Of a stretch of 64,000 nucleotides of DNA, positions 36,894 to 44,521 are shown one piece after another. Each line of letters starts with the position of its first letter. Positions within the stretch are counted from its first letter, which is position 1. The stretch is taken from contig NZ_DF967967.1 of the NCBI RefSeq assembly GCF_001050195.2, positions 19,255 through 83,254 on the forward strand, given 5' to 3'. This DNA comes from Anaerolinea thermolimosa (GTDB lineage: Bacteria; Chloroflexota; Anaerolineae; Anaerolineales; Anaerolineaceae). The notes under the pieces are model-generated. The model worked only from the letters and a program-made list of their open reading frames with translations. It searched no databases and was not told the origin of the DNA. A program made the translations under genes and the position numbers.

Positions 36894-37880
36894 TCAGGGC
36901 AGGCCGATGGCGTCGCGGACTTCAGCCATGGTCTGCTCTGCGATGACGCGTGCCCGGCGTTCACCATCGCGGAGCACGTCCAGAATGTCATCCGGGTTCT
37001 GTGCCAGGGCGGCGCGGCGCTCGCGGAAGGGAGCCAGATGAGCATTGAGGTTTTTAGCGAAGAGCTTTTTACAGTCCACACAGCCGATGCCTGCCCGTCG
37101 GCATTCGAGATTGATCATGGCCACTTCTTCCGGGCTGGAGAACACCTTGTGCATGCTGAAAACATTGCACACATCGGGGTTACCGGGGTCACTGCGGCGT
37201 TTGCGGGCCGGATCGGTAACCATGGTCATGACCACTTTTTCGGTTTCTTCGGGGGTCAGGGCAAGCTCGATATGGTTGTTCAGGCTCTTGCTCATCTTTT
37301 GCTGGCCGTCGGTGCCGATTACTTTGGGCACCTCGGTGAGTTTGATATCGGGTTCTTTGAGGACGCTGGTGTTGTAGCGGAAATTAAAAGATCGCACCGT
37401 TTCGCGGGCAAACTCGACGTGCGAAGCCTGATCGATCCCCACCGGCACCAGGTCGGCTTTATAGAGGACGATGTCGGCGGTCATAAGCACAGGGTAACCT
37501 ACCAGCCCCAGGTTGACGTTGTTCGGCTGCATGCGCACTTTTTCTTTAAAGGTGGGCAGATCGGTGAGCTTTCCCAGAGGCGTGACCATGGAGAGGATGG
37601 TGAACAGTTCCATTACCTGAGGGACATGGGACTGAATGAAGACGATGGATTCTCGCGGGTCGATGCCAGCGGCCAGCCAGTCGAGAGCCATCTCGTAGGT
37701 GTTGTTCTTGATATCGCGCGTGGTTTCGAGGGTAGTAAGAGCATGAACATCGACAATGCAGTAGATACAGTCGTATTCTTTTTGCAGAGCGACGTAGTTC
37801 TGGATGGCTCCCAGGTAGTTTCCCAGATGCTGGCGTCCGGTGGGGCGAGCCCCCGAAAAAACACGACCTTTTTTTGTCAT
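36894..37880 (-). CDS. trpS: Tryptophanyl-tRNA synthetase
   Basis: A 328-residue class I synthetase charging tRNA-Trp. The HIGH-like motif is in ARPTGRQHLGNYLGA (residues 11-25) and KMSKS is at 195-199. Bacterial length and order are normal. CRRAGIGCVDCKKLF near the C terminus is typical of the bacterial type. The start overlaps the stop of the upstream selenoprotein gene by four bases (ATGA), so the two should be translated from one mRNA. Confidence 0.96.
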   Translation of the reverse strand: MTKKGRVFSGARPTGRQHLGNYLGAIQNYVALQKEYDCIYCIVDVHALTTLETTRDIKNNTYEMALDWLAAGIDPRESIVFIQSHVPQVMELFTILSMVTPLGKLTDLPTFKEKVRMQPNNVNLGLVGYPVLMTADIVLYKADLVPVGIDQASHVEFARETVRSFNFRYNTSVLKEPDIKLTEVPKVIGTDGQQKMSKSLNNHIELALTPEETEKVVMTMVTDPARKRRSDPGNPDVCNVFSMHKVFSSPEEVAMINLECRRAGIGCVDCKKLFAKNLNAHLAPFRERRAALAQNPDDILDVLRDGERRARVIAEQTMAEVRDAIGLP

Positions 37881-38128
37881 AAGTTCCCTTTCTTAAGCAA
37901 GGCTTTGAATAACTCAACCACTTCGCCCGGGTTGGCATGACGCCCGGTTTTTAACTTGGAATAAAGGAGCTGGCCGTTCACCACCACTTCGAACCGGCCA
38001 CCATCAGACGGAATGAGCGTGAGCCGGGCGATCTCGGGCTCGAATGCTTTCAGCAACTCTGCTGCCAGACCGGCAGCGCGTTCGGTGTAGTGTCAGACCG
38101 TGCAATAAGTAATTTCAATGGACCACAT
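37877..38128 (-). CDS. SelW/Rdx-family selenoprotein (CxxU), UGA read as selenocysteine
   Basis: An 83-residue protein hidden from ordinary gene calling by an in-frame TGA at 38093-38095 (codon 12). It starts at ATG 38128 behind GGGAGGAAAAG. The N terminus reads IEITYCTV then U12, i.e. the redox motif C9-x-x-U12 after the first strand, the hallmark of the SelT/SelW/SelH (Rdx) thioredoxin-like family. The rest fits the family: LAAELLKAF helix, IARLTLIPSDGGRFEVVVNGQLLYSKLKTGRHANPGEVVELF in strands and helix. A hairpin 15 nt after the UGA resembles a bacterial SECIS. tRNA-Sec is in the same window. Likely a small redox protein. Confidence 0.9.
38061..38077 (-). promoter_or_regulatory. Bacterial SECIS-like hairpin for selenocysteine insertion
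   Basis: In the mRNA a perfect 6-bp stem GCUGCC/GGCAGC closes the loop GGUCU, starting 15 nt after the UGA. The loop carries the GU pair that SelB needs, and the same GGUCU occurs in the E. coli fdhF element. Confidence 0.8.
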
Positions 38129-38157
38129 GAGCTTTTCCTCCCAAAGGATTGAGTGTA

Positions 38158-38165
38158 ATTATAAT
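38158..38165. promoter_or_regulatory. AT-rich bidirectional -10 region between selenoprotein and sugar transferase genes
   Basis: TATAAT reads on the plus strand at 38160-38165 and on the minus strand at 38158-38163, in an 83-bp divergent interval. The -35 boxes are weak on both sides. Confidence 0.4.
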
Positions 38166-38211
38166 ATAGAAGCCGGTGGGGTTCTGGCCGGCATCATCCA
38201 CAGGGAGAAGG

Positions 38212-38838
38212 ATGACCTTGGTGTTGTTTCCACGCGGTGTGCCGGTTGTTAAACGTATCCTGGATTTAATCCTGACGATCCCCGCCCTGGTGCTGCTCTC
38301 ACCGTTGATGGCCTTTCTGGCCTTGTTGATCTGGGCGACCCAGGGGAGACCGATTCTTTTCCGGCAACAACGCCCCGGCTATCGGGGGCAGGTTTTCACG
38401 CTGTATAAATTCACCACCATGCGCGATTTACGCACCCCGGATGGCTCTCTGCTTCCTGACGCTGAGCGCCTCACCCCGCTTGGGCGCTTTTTACGCTCCA
38501 CCAGCCTGGATGAACTCCCTGAGCTTTACAATGTGTTGCGCGGAGAAATGAGCCTGGTAGGGCCGCGCCCGCTCCTGGTGAAGTATCTGCCGCTTTACTC
38601 TGCCGAACAGAGGCGGCGCCACGATGTTTTGCCGGGGATCACCGGCTGGGCTCAGATTAACGGGCGCAATGCCCTGCGCTGGGCCGATAAATTTCGCCTG
38701 GATGTGTGGTACGTAGACCACTGGTCTCTGTGGCTTGATTGTAAAATTCTGGCGGTGACCCTCTGGAAAGTGCTGATCCGGGAGGGAATCAACGAACCGG
38801 GGCAGGCAACGGCTCAGGAATTCAACGGCGAGAACTGA
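38212..38838 (+). CDS. Undecaprenyl-phosphate sugar phosphotransferase (WcaJ/EpsL type)
   Basis: A 208-residue bacterial sugar transferase with one N-terminal membrane segment (about 12-35). Family motifs: KRILDLILTIPALVLLSPLMAFLALLI, PILFRQQRPGYRG, KFTTMRD, TSLDELPELYNVLRGEMSLVGPRPLL and GITGWAQINGRNAL. It transfers a sugar-1-phosphate to undecaprenyl phosphate to start polysaccharide or glycoprotein glycans. The ATG at 38212 follows GGGAGAAGG. No other polysaccharide genes are adjacent. Confidence 0.93.
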   Translation: MTLVLFPRGVPVVKRILDLILTIPALVLLSPLMAFLALLIWATQGRPILFRQQRPGYRGQVFTLYKFTTMRDLRTPDGSLLPDAERLTPLGRFLRSTSLDELPELYNVLRGEMSLVGPRPLLVKYLPLYSAEQRRRHDVLPGITGWAQINGRNALRWADKFRLDVWYVDHWSLWLDCKILAVTLWKVLIREGINEPGQATAQEFNGEN

Positions 38839-38852
38839 TCTTCAACGGTGCA

Positions 38853-39938
38853 TTATTCGCCGGGCACGCTGAGGGGGCTGATTTGCCCACTGATGACCTC
38901 CTGCATAATCGCCCGCACCAGCCGTTCACGGCCCGGGGTGAAAAGGTCGGGATTGATGTGGGTCAGATCGATCGGCACCGTAAGCTGACCGGCACTTTTA
39001 CCTCCGAGCAGACCGGGGAGGGCCTGGCGCAGGGCTGAAGGCAGATCAAAACTGACGCTGAGCGCCCATTGACTCTGGACTTCGGGCGGGGGTGGGAGAA
39101 TGCCCACCAGCCTGACGGGCGTGTCGAACTGGGACAGTCCGTTCAGATAGGCAAGTACCTCGGGGCGGGTGGCTTCAGGTGAGAGGAAAAACACATCCAC
39201 CTTGCCCTGGTCGAAGAAGCTGGCGGCCACGGCCTGCCAGGCGGGGCCGTCCTGCGGGGGCTGAGCGCCACCCGCGAGAGGAAAGTTGAACCCCAGCGGC
39301 CACCCGGGAGCGCATTCGCCGCAATAATAACGCCCGCCGTTAACGAAAGCCTCCTGAAGCGTGGGAGATTCAGCGGGAATCAGCCCGGCGGCACGCCAGT
39401 CATTGGAAAGCAGGGTTGAGGCCAGACCGGCGACGAACATCTGGGCCTCTGAGTCCAGGTGGAGTACCGTTAAATTGGCGGCAGGATCGATAGACTGGTC
39501 GGTTACCACCAGAAATTGAACCTGAGGGTTCGCCGTCAGGAGGGCGGGTAGATCGGGCAGAGAAGCCAGGCTCACCACCAGTTGCAGTCGGGAGGGTAAT
39601 GGCGCAGGATCAAGCTGGGAGGAGGTTTCTACAGTAAGGCCGGCAGGGGCGGTGAGTTCCTGCAACACGGCCAGGGCAGGCTCCGTCCACTCGGGGTGAG
39701 AGGGGTCGGGGATCAGTACTGCCAACCCCGGGGCTGAGGTGGGGGTAGGCTCAGGGGTTGAGGTGGGTGGGGTGAGCGCTTGAAGGGATGCGGTTGGATT
39801 CACCTCCGGGGGGGGAGAGCTGAAAGGAGAACTGCAGGCTGCCAGCACCACGGCCAGAACCCAGAAGGGGAAGAGGATGAAAACGGCGCGTTTCATACGA
39901 GGAGGGGTGTTGTGAAGTGGCCCGGGGAGAGAAGTCAT
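38853..39938 (-). CDS. BMP/PnrA-like lipoprotein
   Basis: A 361-residue lipoprotein with a signal (about 16-34) and lipobox VLAAC with C35, then a Thr/Pro linker. The body resembles the basic membrane protein (PnrA) periplasmic fold: FLVVTDQSIDPAANLTVLHLDSEAQMFVAGLASTLL. Such proteins bind nucleosides, but no transporter genes are adjacent, so it may have another role. Its ATG overlaps the upstream gene's stop (ATGA), which argues for this start despite 14 extra residues before the signal; ATG 39896 is the alternative. Confidence 0.7.
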   Translation of the reverse strand: MTSLPGPLHNTPPRMKRAVFILFPFWVLAVVLAACSSPFSSPPPEVNPTASLQALTPPTSTPEPTPTSAPGLAVLIPDPSHPEWTEPALAVLQELTAPAGLTVETSSQLDPAPLPSRLQLVVSLASLPDLPALLTANPQVQFLVVTDQSIDPAANLTVLHLDSEAQMFVAGLASTLLSNDWRAAGLIPAESPTLQEAFVNGGRYYCGECAPGWPLGFNFPLAGGAQPPQDGPAWQAVAASFFDQGKVDVFFLSPEATRPEVLAYLNGLSQFDTPVRLVGILPPPPEVQSQWALSVSFDLPSALRQALPGLLGGKSAGQLTVPIDLTHINPDLFTPGRERLVRAIMQEVISGQISPLSVPGE

Positions 39939-40480
39939 TGTACGGAGTAGTGTGCCACCTGGTCGAGCGTGCCATTGACGTAAATTTCAACTTTATAGGT
40001 TCCGGCCGGCCAGGATGAATCGGAGGTGAGGGAAAAATCGATGTTCCGCGTGCCTTCGGTGGTGATCTCGTATTCGGTGATTTTCATATTGCAGGCGGCA
40101 GGGTCATCAGGAATGGTCACCGCCCACCAGACGGCCTTGAAGACAGTCCCCCGGGGGGCGTTCTGGATGGTGGCCACGGCGTGAATGGTATCAGAAGCCC
40201 CAAAGGTCGTGGTGACGTCTACCGGGTTTTTGGCTTCTCCCTCGGTGCCTCTGGCCAGGGTCAGGGTGGTGATGATCCCTGAAGGCGCAGGAGATTGATC
40301 TACCGCCGGGCAAAATTCTGGTGCGGCGGGTGTGTTGCCCAGCGGGAGGGTGGGCGCTGGCAGGAAGGTGGCTGTGGGTGCGCCTGTGGAGGTGGGTGCG
40401 GTGATCGGTGCGGCGCAGGCGATCTGAACCAGGGCCAGCACGAACAACCCGATGAGCAGGGCGGGAATGGTATTTCTCAT
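39935..40480 (-). CDS. Small lipoprotein with beta-rich C-terminal domain
   Basis: A 181-residue protein with a signal peptide and lipobox-like QIAC (C22), a Thr/Pro/Ala linker and a C-terminal domain about 100 residues long ending TYKVEIYVNGTLDQVAHYSVQ, which looks Ig-like. ATG 40480 has GGAGAG 12 nt upstream; the frame is open further but unlikely. It is coupled to the BMP-like lipoprotein. No specific function can be given. Confidence 0.7.
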   Translation of the reverse strand: MRNTIPALLIGLFVLALVQIACAAPITAPTSTGAPTATFLPAPTLPLGNTPAAPEFCPAVDQSPAPSGIITTLTLARGTEGEAKNPVDVTTTFGASDTIHAVATIQNAPRGTVFKAVWWAVTIPDDPAACNMKITEYEITTEGTRNIDFSLTSDSSWPAGTYKVEIYVNGTLDQVAHYSVQ

Positions 40481-40595
40481 GAGGTCAAGCTCTCCTTTAC
40501 AATACCAGGCTGGCCGACCATTCAGCCAGACTTGAAAGGCAATTATACGCGCAATCGGGGCAGTGTGCACGGAACGGCCTGGCGGAGGAGTGTAT

Positions 40596-40601
40596 TATAA
40601 T
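40596..40601 (+). promoter_or_regulatory. -10 element for a leaderless HAD-gene transcript
   Basis: A perfect TATAAT, then 6 nt, then ATG at 40608; no Shine-Dalgarno in between. Confidence 0.55.
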
Positions 40602-40607
40602 TGCTTT

Positions 40608-41078
40608 ATGATCGAATTGAATGTGCCCGGCGTGGGGGTGCTTCAGTTGGAGCACCTGGTATTCGACGTCAACGGCACTCTGGCCGTAGATGGACAACTC
40701 ATTGAAGGGGTGGCTCGCGCAGTTAACCGACTGCGAGATCGGTTGACCATTCATTTGATCACTGCCGATACCCATGGTCACCAGGCGCTGATCGACCGGC
40801 AATTAGGGCTGACGGCGGTGCGCATCCAGAGTGGAGATGAAGCGGCTCAAAAAGCCGCTTATGTGCGCCAGCTGGGGGCCGAGCGGGTGGCGGCCATCGG
40901 GCAGGGGGCGAACGACTCGGCCATGCTCAGGGAAGCGGCGCTGGGAATTTGTGTGCTCTCGCCGGAGGGGACAGCCACCGTGTCCATGCTTTCTGCCGAC
41001 ATTCTGGTCAGGGATATTCTTGCCGGGCTGGAACTGTTTGAAAGACCTTTACGATTGGTGGCGACACTGCGCAGATGA
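40608..41078 (+). CDS. HAD-like hydrolase (soluble P-type-ATPase-like phosphatase)
   Basis: A 156-residue minimal HAD protein. Motif I is VFDVNGTLAVDG, where the second Asp of DxD is replaced (D-V-N), motif II is HLITADTHG and motif IV is AAIGQGANDSAML. It resembles the P-domain-like soluble phosphatases. The Asp-to-Asn change in motif I could reduce phosphatase activity. The start is set by the position of the -10 box and the family N terminus. Its stop overlaps the next ATG (ATGA). Confidence 0.85.
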   Translation: MIELNVPGVGVLQLEHLVFDVNGTLAVDGQLIEGVARAVNRLRDRLTIHLITADTHGHQALIDRQLGLTAVRIQSGDEAAQKAAYVRQLGAERVAAIGQGANDSAMLREAALGICVLSPEGTATVSMLSADILVRDILAGLELFERPLRLVATLRR

Positions 41079-42304
41079 GTTTACCGGCCAGCGAACCCAT
41101 TCCCATGCCTGAAGAAGAGCTTCCACCGGCCCGTCGGCGGCGGCTGAACCGCATGGTGCTCCCTGAGGACGGCGATGAGCAAAGCGCCCGTCTGGATGAG
41201 CTGGGCAAACGCGCCATTCCAGGGGCCGAGTTTTATCTTTCGGCATTGCTGGCCGGGCTGGTGGCCGGGCTGGGGTTCTGGCTGGATTCTCCGGCGCTGG
41301 TGATTCTGGCGGCTTTACTGGTGCCTTTCATGGGGCCGCTGATGGGTCTGGCCGTGGCCACCGTGGCCGGGTCGGTGCGTTTCCTGCTCCGCTCGCTGGG
41401 GAGCCTGATGATTGCCGCGGTGATCTTCCTGCTCACCGGTACGCTGGCCGGGTGGGGGGCGAGGCTCTTCCCGCCGGTTTCGCTCATTCAGGCGGGGTAT
41501 CAGACGCGCTTCACCTGGCCTGATGCCGCTCTGCTGACGGTGGGTGTGGTGGTTACCCTGGCGCTGATGAACCGCTCGCCATCTCAACGTCCGCTGGTGA
41601 GCAGTGTGGCGGTGGCGTACACGGTCTTCCTCCCGCTCTCGGCCGCGGGGTTCGGGTTGACCTCCGGGGTGCTACCCGGCTGGGAGATGGGGCTGGTGGT
41701 TTTTCTGGCGCACCTCATCTGGGGGGTACTCTGTGGCACGCTTACCCTGGTATTTCTGGGGTTCCGCCCGTTGCGCTTTCTCAGCTATGCTCTGACCGGC
41801 GGATACGCATTGCTCTGCCTGGCTGGAGGCCTGGTGTATTTCCTTTCTTCTGAAGGGGCAGTGCGCCCTCCGCCATCCCTGCCAGCGGCTTTACCGCCTG
41901 TACTTGAAACCCCGACCGCCTTTACCGGCGAACAAAGCGAGCAGGGACTCACCCCGCTGGCAGAGGTTCCTTCGCAAACCCCATCACCCACGGTCACCCT
42001 TACCCCCACTGCCACCCACACGCTGGTGCCGACGCGCACCCCCACGGTGACGCTTACCCCCGCACCGACCCCTGTTTATGCGCGCATTAACGCCAGAGGC
42101 GGCAATGGTGCATTTATTCGCGCTGAACCCAGGTATGATGCGCTCATTGTGGTGAGTATGCTCAACGGGAATGTGGTGGAAGTGTTGGAAGACGTAACTG
42201 TAAATGAAGGCGTAACCTGGGTGAAGGTGCGCACCGCAGATGGAAAAGAAGGTTGGATTGTCCGGGAATTGCTGGCCACGGCCACCCCGGCTCCGGGCTG
42301 GTAG
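41075..42304 (+). CDS. DUF389 membrane protein fused to an SH3-like domain
   Basis: A 409-residue protein. Residues about 45-270 contain roughly eight hydrophobic segments with the DUF389/TIGR00341 pattern (ALLVPFMGPLMGLAVATVAGS). After a Thr/Pro linker rich in TPTVTLTP-type repeats (about 295-335) comes a bacterial SH3 domain (ARINARGGNGAFIRAEP to GWIVRELL). The SH3 part should be outside the membrane and may bind peptidoglycan. Role unknown. It is coupled to the HAD gene and 33 bp before the phosphohexomutase. Confidence 0.8.
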   Translation: MSLPASEPIPMPEEELPPARRRRLNRMVLPEDGDEQSARLDELGKRAIPGAEFYLSALLAGLVAGLGFWLDSPALVILAALLVPFMGPLMGLAVATVAGSVRFLLRSLGSLMIAAVIFLLTGTLAGWGARLFPPVSLIQAGYQTRFTWPDAALLTVGVVVTLALMNRSPSQRPLVSSVAVAYTVFLPLSAAGFGLTSGVLPGWEMGLVVFLAHLIWGVLCGTLTLVFLGFRPLRFLSYALTGGYALLCLAGGLVYFLSSEGAVRPPPSLPAALPPVLETPTAFTGEQSEQGLTPLAEVPSQTPSPTVTLTPTATHTLVPTRTPTVTLTPAPTPVYARINARGGNGAFIRAEPRYDALIVVSMLNGNVVEVLEDVTVNEGVTWVKVRTADGKEGWIVRELLATATPAPGW

Positions 42305-42337
42305 GCCCATATTTTATAAAATCAAAGGAGAACTTTC

Positions 42338-43798
42338 ATGCCGATTCATTTTGGCACCGATGGCTGGAGAGCCGTCATCTCAGACACATTTACGTTTACC
42401 AATCTTCGCATGGTCACGCAGGCCATCGCAGATGCTGTGGGGAGCGGTTCCTGGTTGAATGGTGCTGCTCTCGACGCGTCGATTGACCCCCGGAAGATGG
42501 TGGTGGGGTTCGATACGCGTTTTCTCTCCGACCGTTTTGCTGTGGAAGTGGCACGGGTGCTGGCGGCCAATGGTTTCACTGTGTACCTGGCCCATGCCGA
42601 CGCTCCTACTCCGGCCATCTCCTTTACCGTGAAACATTTAAACGCCATCGGCGGGGTGATGATCACCGCGTCTCACAATGCCCCGCGTTATAACGGTGTA
42701 AAGCTCAAATCCGCTTACGGCGGCTCGGCGCTACCTGAACAGTGCCGCCAGGTGGAGGTTTACCTGAATGATAATGAGGCGACGGCGCGCGGCCCGAACC
42801 TGATGGAATACGAACAGGCCCTGGAGTTGAAGCGGATTGTGCGGTTCAACCCCATTCCGGCCTACAATGACCATTTGCGCAGGCTGATCGACTTTGATGT
42901 CATCGGCAGTGCCCCCCAGCGCTTCATTGTCGACTCTATGTACGGGTCGGGGCGGGGAGTGATCCGGGGAATTTTACAGGGGACGGGCTGCGAGGTGTTC
43001 GAAATCCGTGGTGAGATGAACCCTGGCTTTGGCGGAGTACATCCCGAACCCATTGCCCGTTACCTGGGAGCACTTTCGGGAGCGATCGGGAGTGGCATGG
43101 GAGGGTTTGGGTTGGCCACCGATGGAGATGCCGACCGCATTGGCGCCATGGACGAGAGCGGGGCGTTTGTAGACCCGCACAAAATTATGGCGCTGGCGCT
43201 GCGTTACCTGGTAGAAAAACGCGGTCTGACCGGTTCGGTGGTGCGCACGGTTTCCACCACCAGGATGATCGACCGGCTGGCGAATCGATATGGCCTGACC
43301 CTGCATGAAACCCCGGTCGGTTTTAATCACATTGCCGATTACATGCTCAAAGAGGATGTGCTCATCGGAGGAGAAGAGTCGGGAGGGATTTCGTTCAAGG
43401 GGCATATTCCTGAAGGAGACGGTGTTTTAATGGGGCTGCTGATTGTGGAAATGGTGGCTGCCTGTGGTTGCACCCTGCGCGACCTGGTGGATGACCTTCT
43501 AAAGGAAGTTGGGCCGGCATTCTACGAACGCACTGATCTTCGCCTGAAACACCCCGTATCGAAAGCGGCCATGACCCAGAAACTGGTGGATGAGCCGCCT
43601 TCTGCGATCGGCGGTGAGAGTGTGCGCCAGATAATCACCATCGATGGTGTGAAGTATATTCTGGCGGATGACTCCTGGTTGCTCATTCGTCCTTCCGGGA
43701 CAGAACCGGTGCTGCGCGTTTACGCTGAGGGGCGCACCCCTGAAATGGTGCGGGCGTTGCTGGGATACGGGGAGCAGGTGGCCGCTTCGGTTACCTGA
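42338..43798 (+). CDS. Phosphoglucomutase/phosphomannomutase
   Basis: A 486-residue alpha-D-phosphohexomutase. The catalytic serine is S112 in TASHNAPRYNG, the Mg loop is LATDGDADRIG, the sugar loop is GGEESGGISFKGHIPEGDG and the phosphate site is IRPSGTEPVLR. N-terminal FGTDGWRA is also conserved. It interconverts hexose 1- and 6-phosphates for glycan precursor synthesis; glucose versus mannose preference is not decided. AAAGGAGAA precedes the ATG. Confidence 0.94.
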   Translation: MPIHFGTDGWRAVISDTFTFTNLRMVTQAIADAVGSGSWLNGAALDASIDPRKMVVGFDTRFLSDRFAVEVARVLAANGFTVYLAHADAPTPAISFTVKHLNAIGGVMITASHNAPRYNGVKLKSAYGGSALPEQCRQVEVYLNDNEATARGPNLMEYEQALELKRIVRFNPIPAYNDHLRRLIDFDVIGSAPQRFIVDSMYGSGRGVIRGILQGTGCEVFEIRGEMNPGFGGVHPEPIARYLGALSGAIGSGMGGFGLATDGDADRIGAMDESGAFVDPHKIMALALRYLVEKRGLTGSVVRTVSTTRMIDRLANRYGLTLHETPVGFNHIADYMLKEDVLIGGEESGGISFKGHIPEGDGVLMGLLIVEMVAACGCTLRDLVDDLLKEVGPAFYERTDLRLKHPVSKAAMTQKLVDEPPSAIGGESVRQIITIDGVKYILADDSWLLIRPSGTEPVLRVYAEGRTPEMVRALLGYGEQVAASVT

Positions 43799-43824
43799 AA
43801 TGCAGGGCAAATCGATTTAAAAGC

Positions 43825-43867
43825 AAAAGCACCTGGTCGGTGAAGTTCTCGATGACCGGGTGCTTTT
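43825..43867. terminator. Bidirectional terminator between phosphohexomutase and LPNTG genes
   Basis: AAAAGCACCTGGTC pairs with GACCGGGTGCTTTT (one G-U) across a 15-nt loop. The A/T flanks give U-tracts in both directions, fitting the convergent genes. Confidence 0.85.
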
Positions 43868-43885
43868 ATGATTCCGGGGGGTGAA

Positions 43886-44491
43886 TCAGGCTGGTCTGGA
43901 GCGAAGCCGCCGCGCCAGGATAATGATCACAACCAGTGCCAGGGTCAGACCGAAGAGGCCAGGCAGACCTACTTCATCGGCAAAACCAGTATTGGGCAGG
44001 GCAGTGGAGGTGGCGATGACGGTGGCGGTGAACTTCCCCGAGGCCAGCTCGGTTTGCTGGGCCGCCAGGGTGGCCTTTTGGACATCGGAAATCGAGGTGG
44101 CCGTTATGGTGGGGGTGTTCGTTGCAAGCGGCGCCACAACCGGGGTATTGGTGGATGTAGGCAGGAGGGGGGTGTTGGTGGGTACCGGGGTGGCGGAGGG
44201 CGTCAGCAGGATGATGGCTTTCATGGCTTCATCGGTAACGAACTGCGCAGTGGCTGTGTTCGCTGCCAGTTGAGCGGCAGTCTGTTGCAGGCGGGCCGCG
44301 TTGCGCTGGGGCAGGACGAACAACACCACGACCACCAGAGCGGCTGCGACGAGTACAAAGATGCCCCCCAGAATGCCCAGGGCGACAAGGAAATTTCGAT
44401 TATCTGGTTTGGGTTCTTCGGGAGGTTCGCCGGGTTGCGAGCTTTCGCCGAAATCGAGTTCTTCCAGGTCGTTATCATTTGAATTAGCCAT
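43886..44491 (-). CDS. Thr-Pro-rich membrane protein with C-terminal LPNTG sorting-like signal
   Basis: A 201-residue protein, last gene of the eight-gene operon. An acidic N terminus (1-32) is followed by a membrane segment (about 34-60), a Thr/Asn/Pro-rich stretch (97-165), then LPNTG (165-169), a hydrophobic segment (about 175-192) and a basic tail RRLRSRPA. The last three parts form a textbook sortase signal, though having an N-terminal membrane segment instead of a cleavable signal is unusual. No sortase gene is in the window. ATG follows AGGAGAAGCGC. Confidence 0.75.
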   Translation of the reverse strand: MANSNDNDLEELDFGESSQPGEPPEEPKPDNRNFLVALGILGGIFVLVAAALVVVVLFVLPQRNAARLQQTAAQLAANTATAQFVTDEAMKAIILLTPSATPVPTNTPLLPTSTNTPVVAPLATNTPTITATSISDVQKATLAAQQTELASGKFTATVIATSTALPNTGFADEVGLPGLFGLTLALVVIIILARRLRSRPA

Positions 44492-44521
44492 TTGCGCTTC
44501 TCCTCAAAATAGGTTTGCAAT

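Noticed and set aside
37038..37940. A 300-codon plus-strand frame opposite trpS
   Set aside because: It is antisense to a clear trpS gene and shows no family features; long antisense frames are common in this GC-rich DNA.
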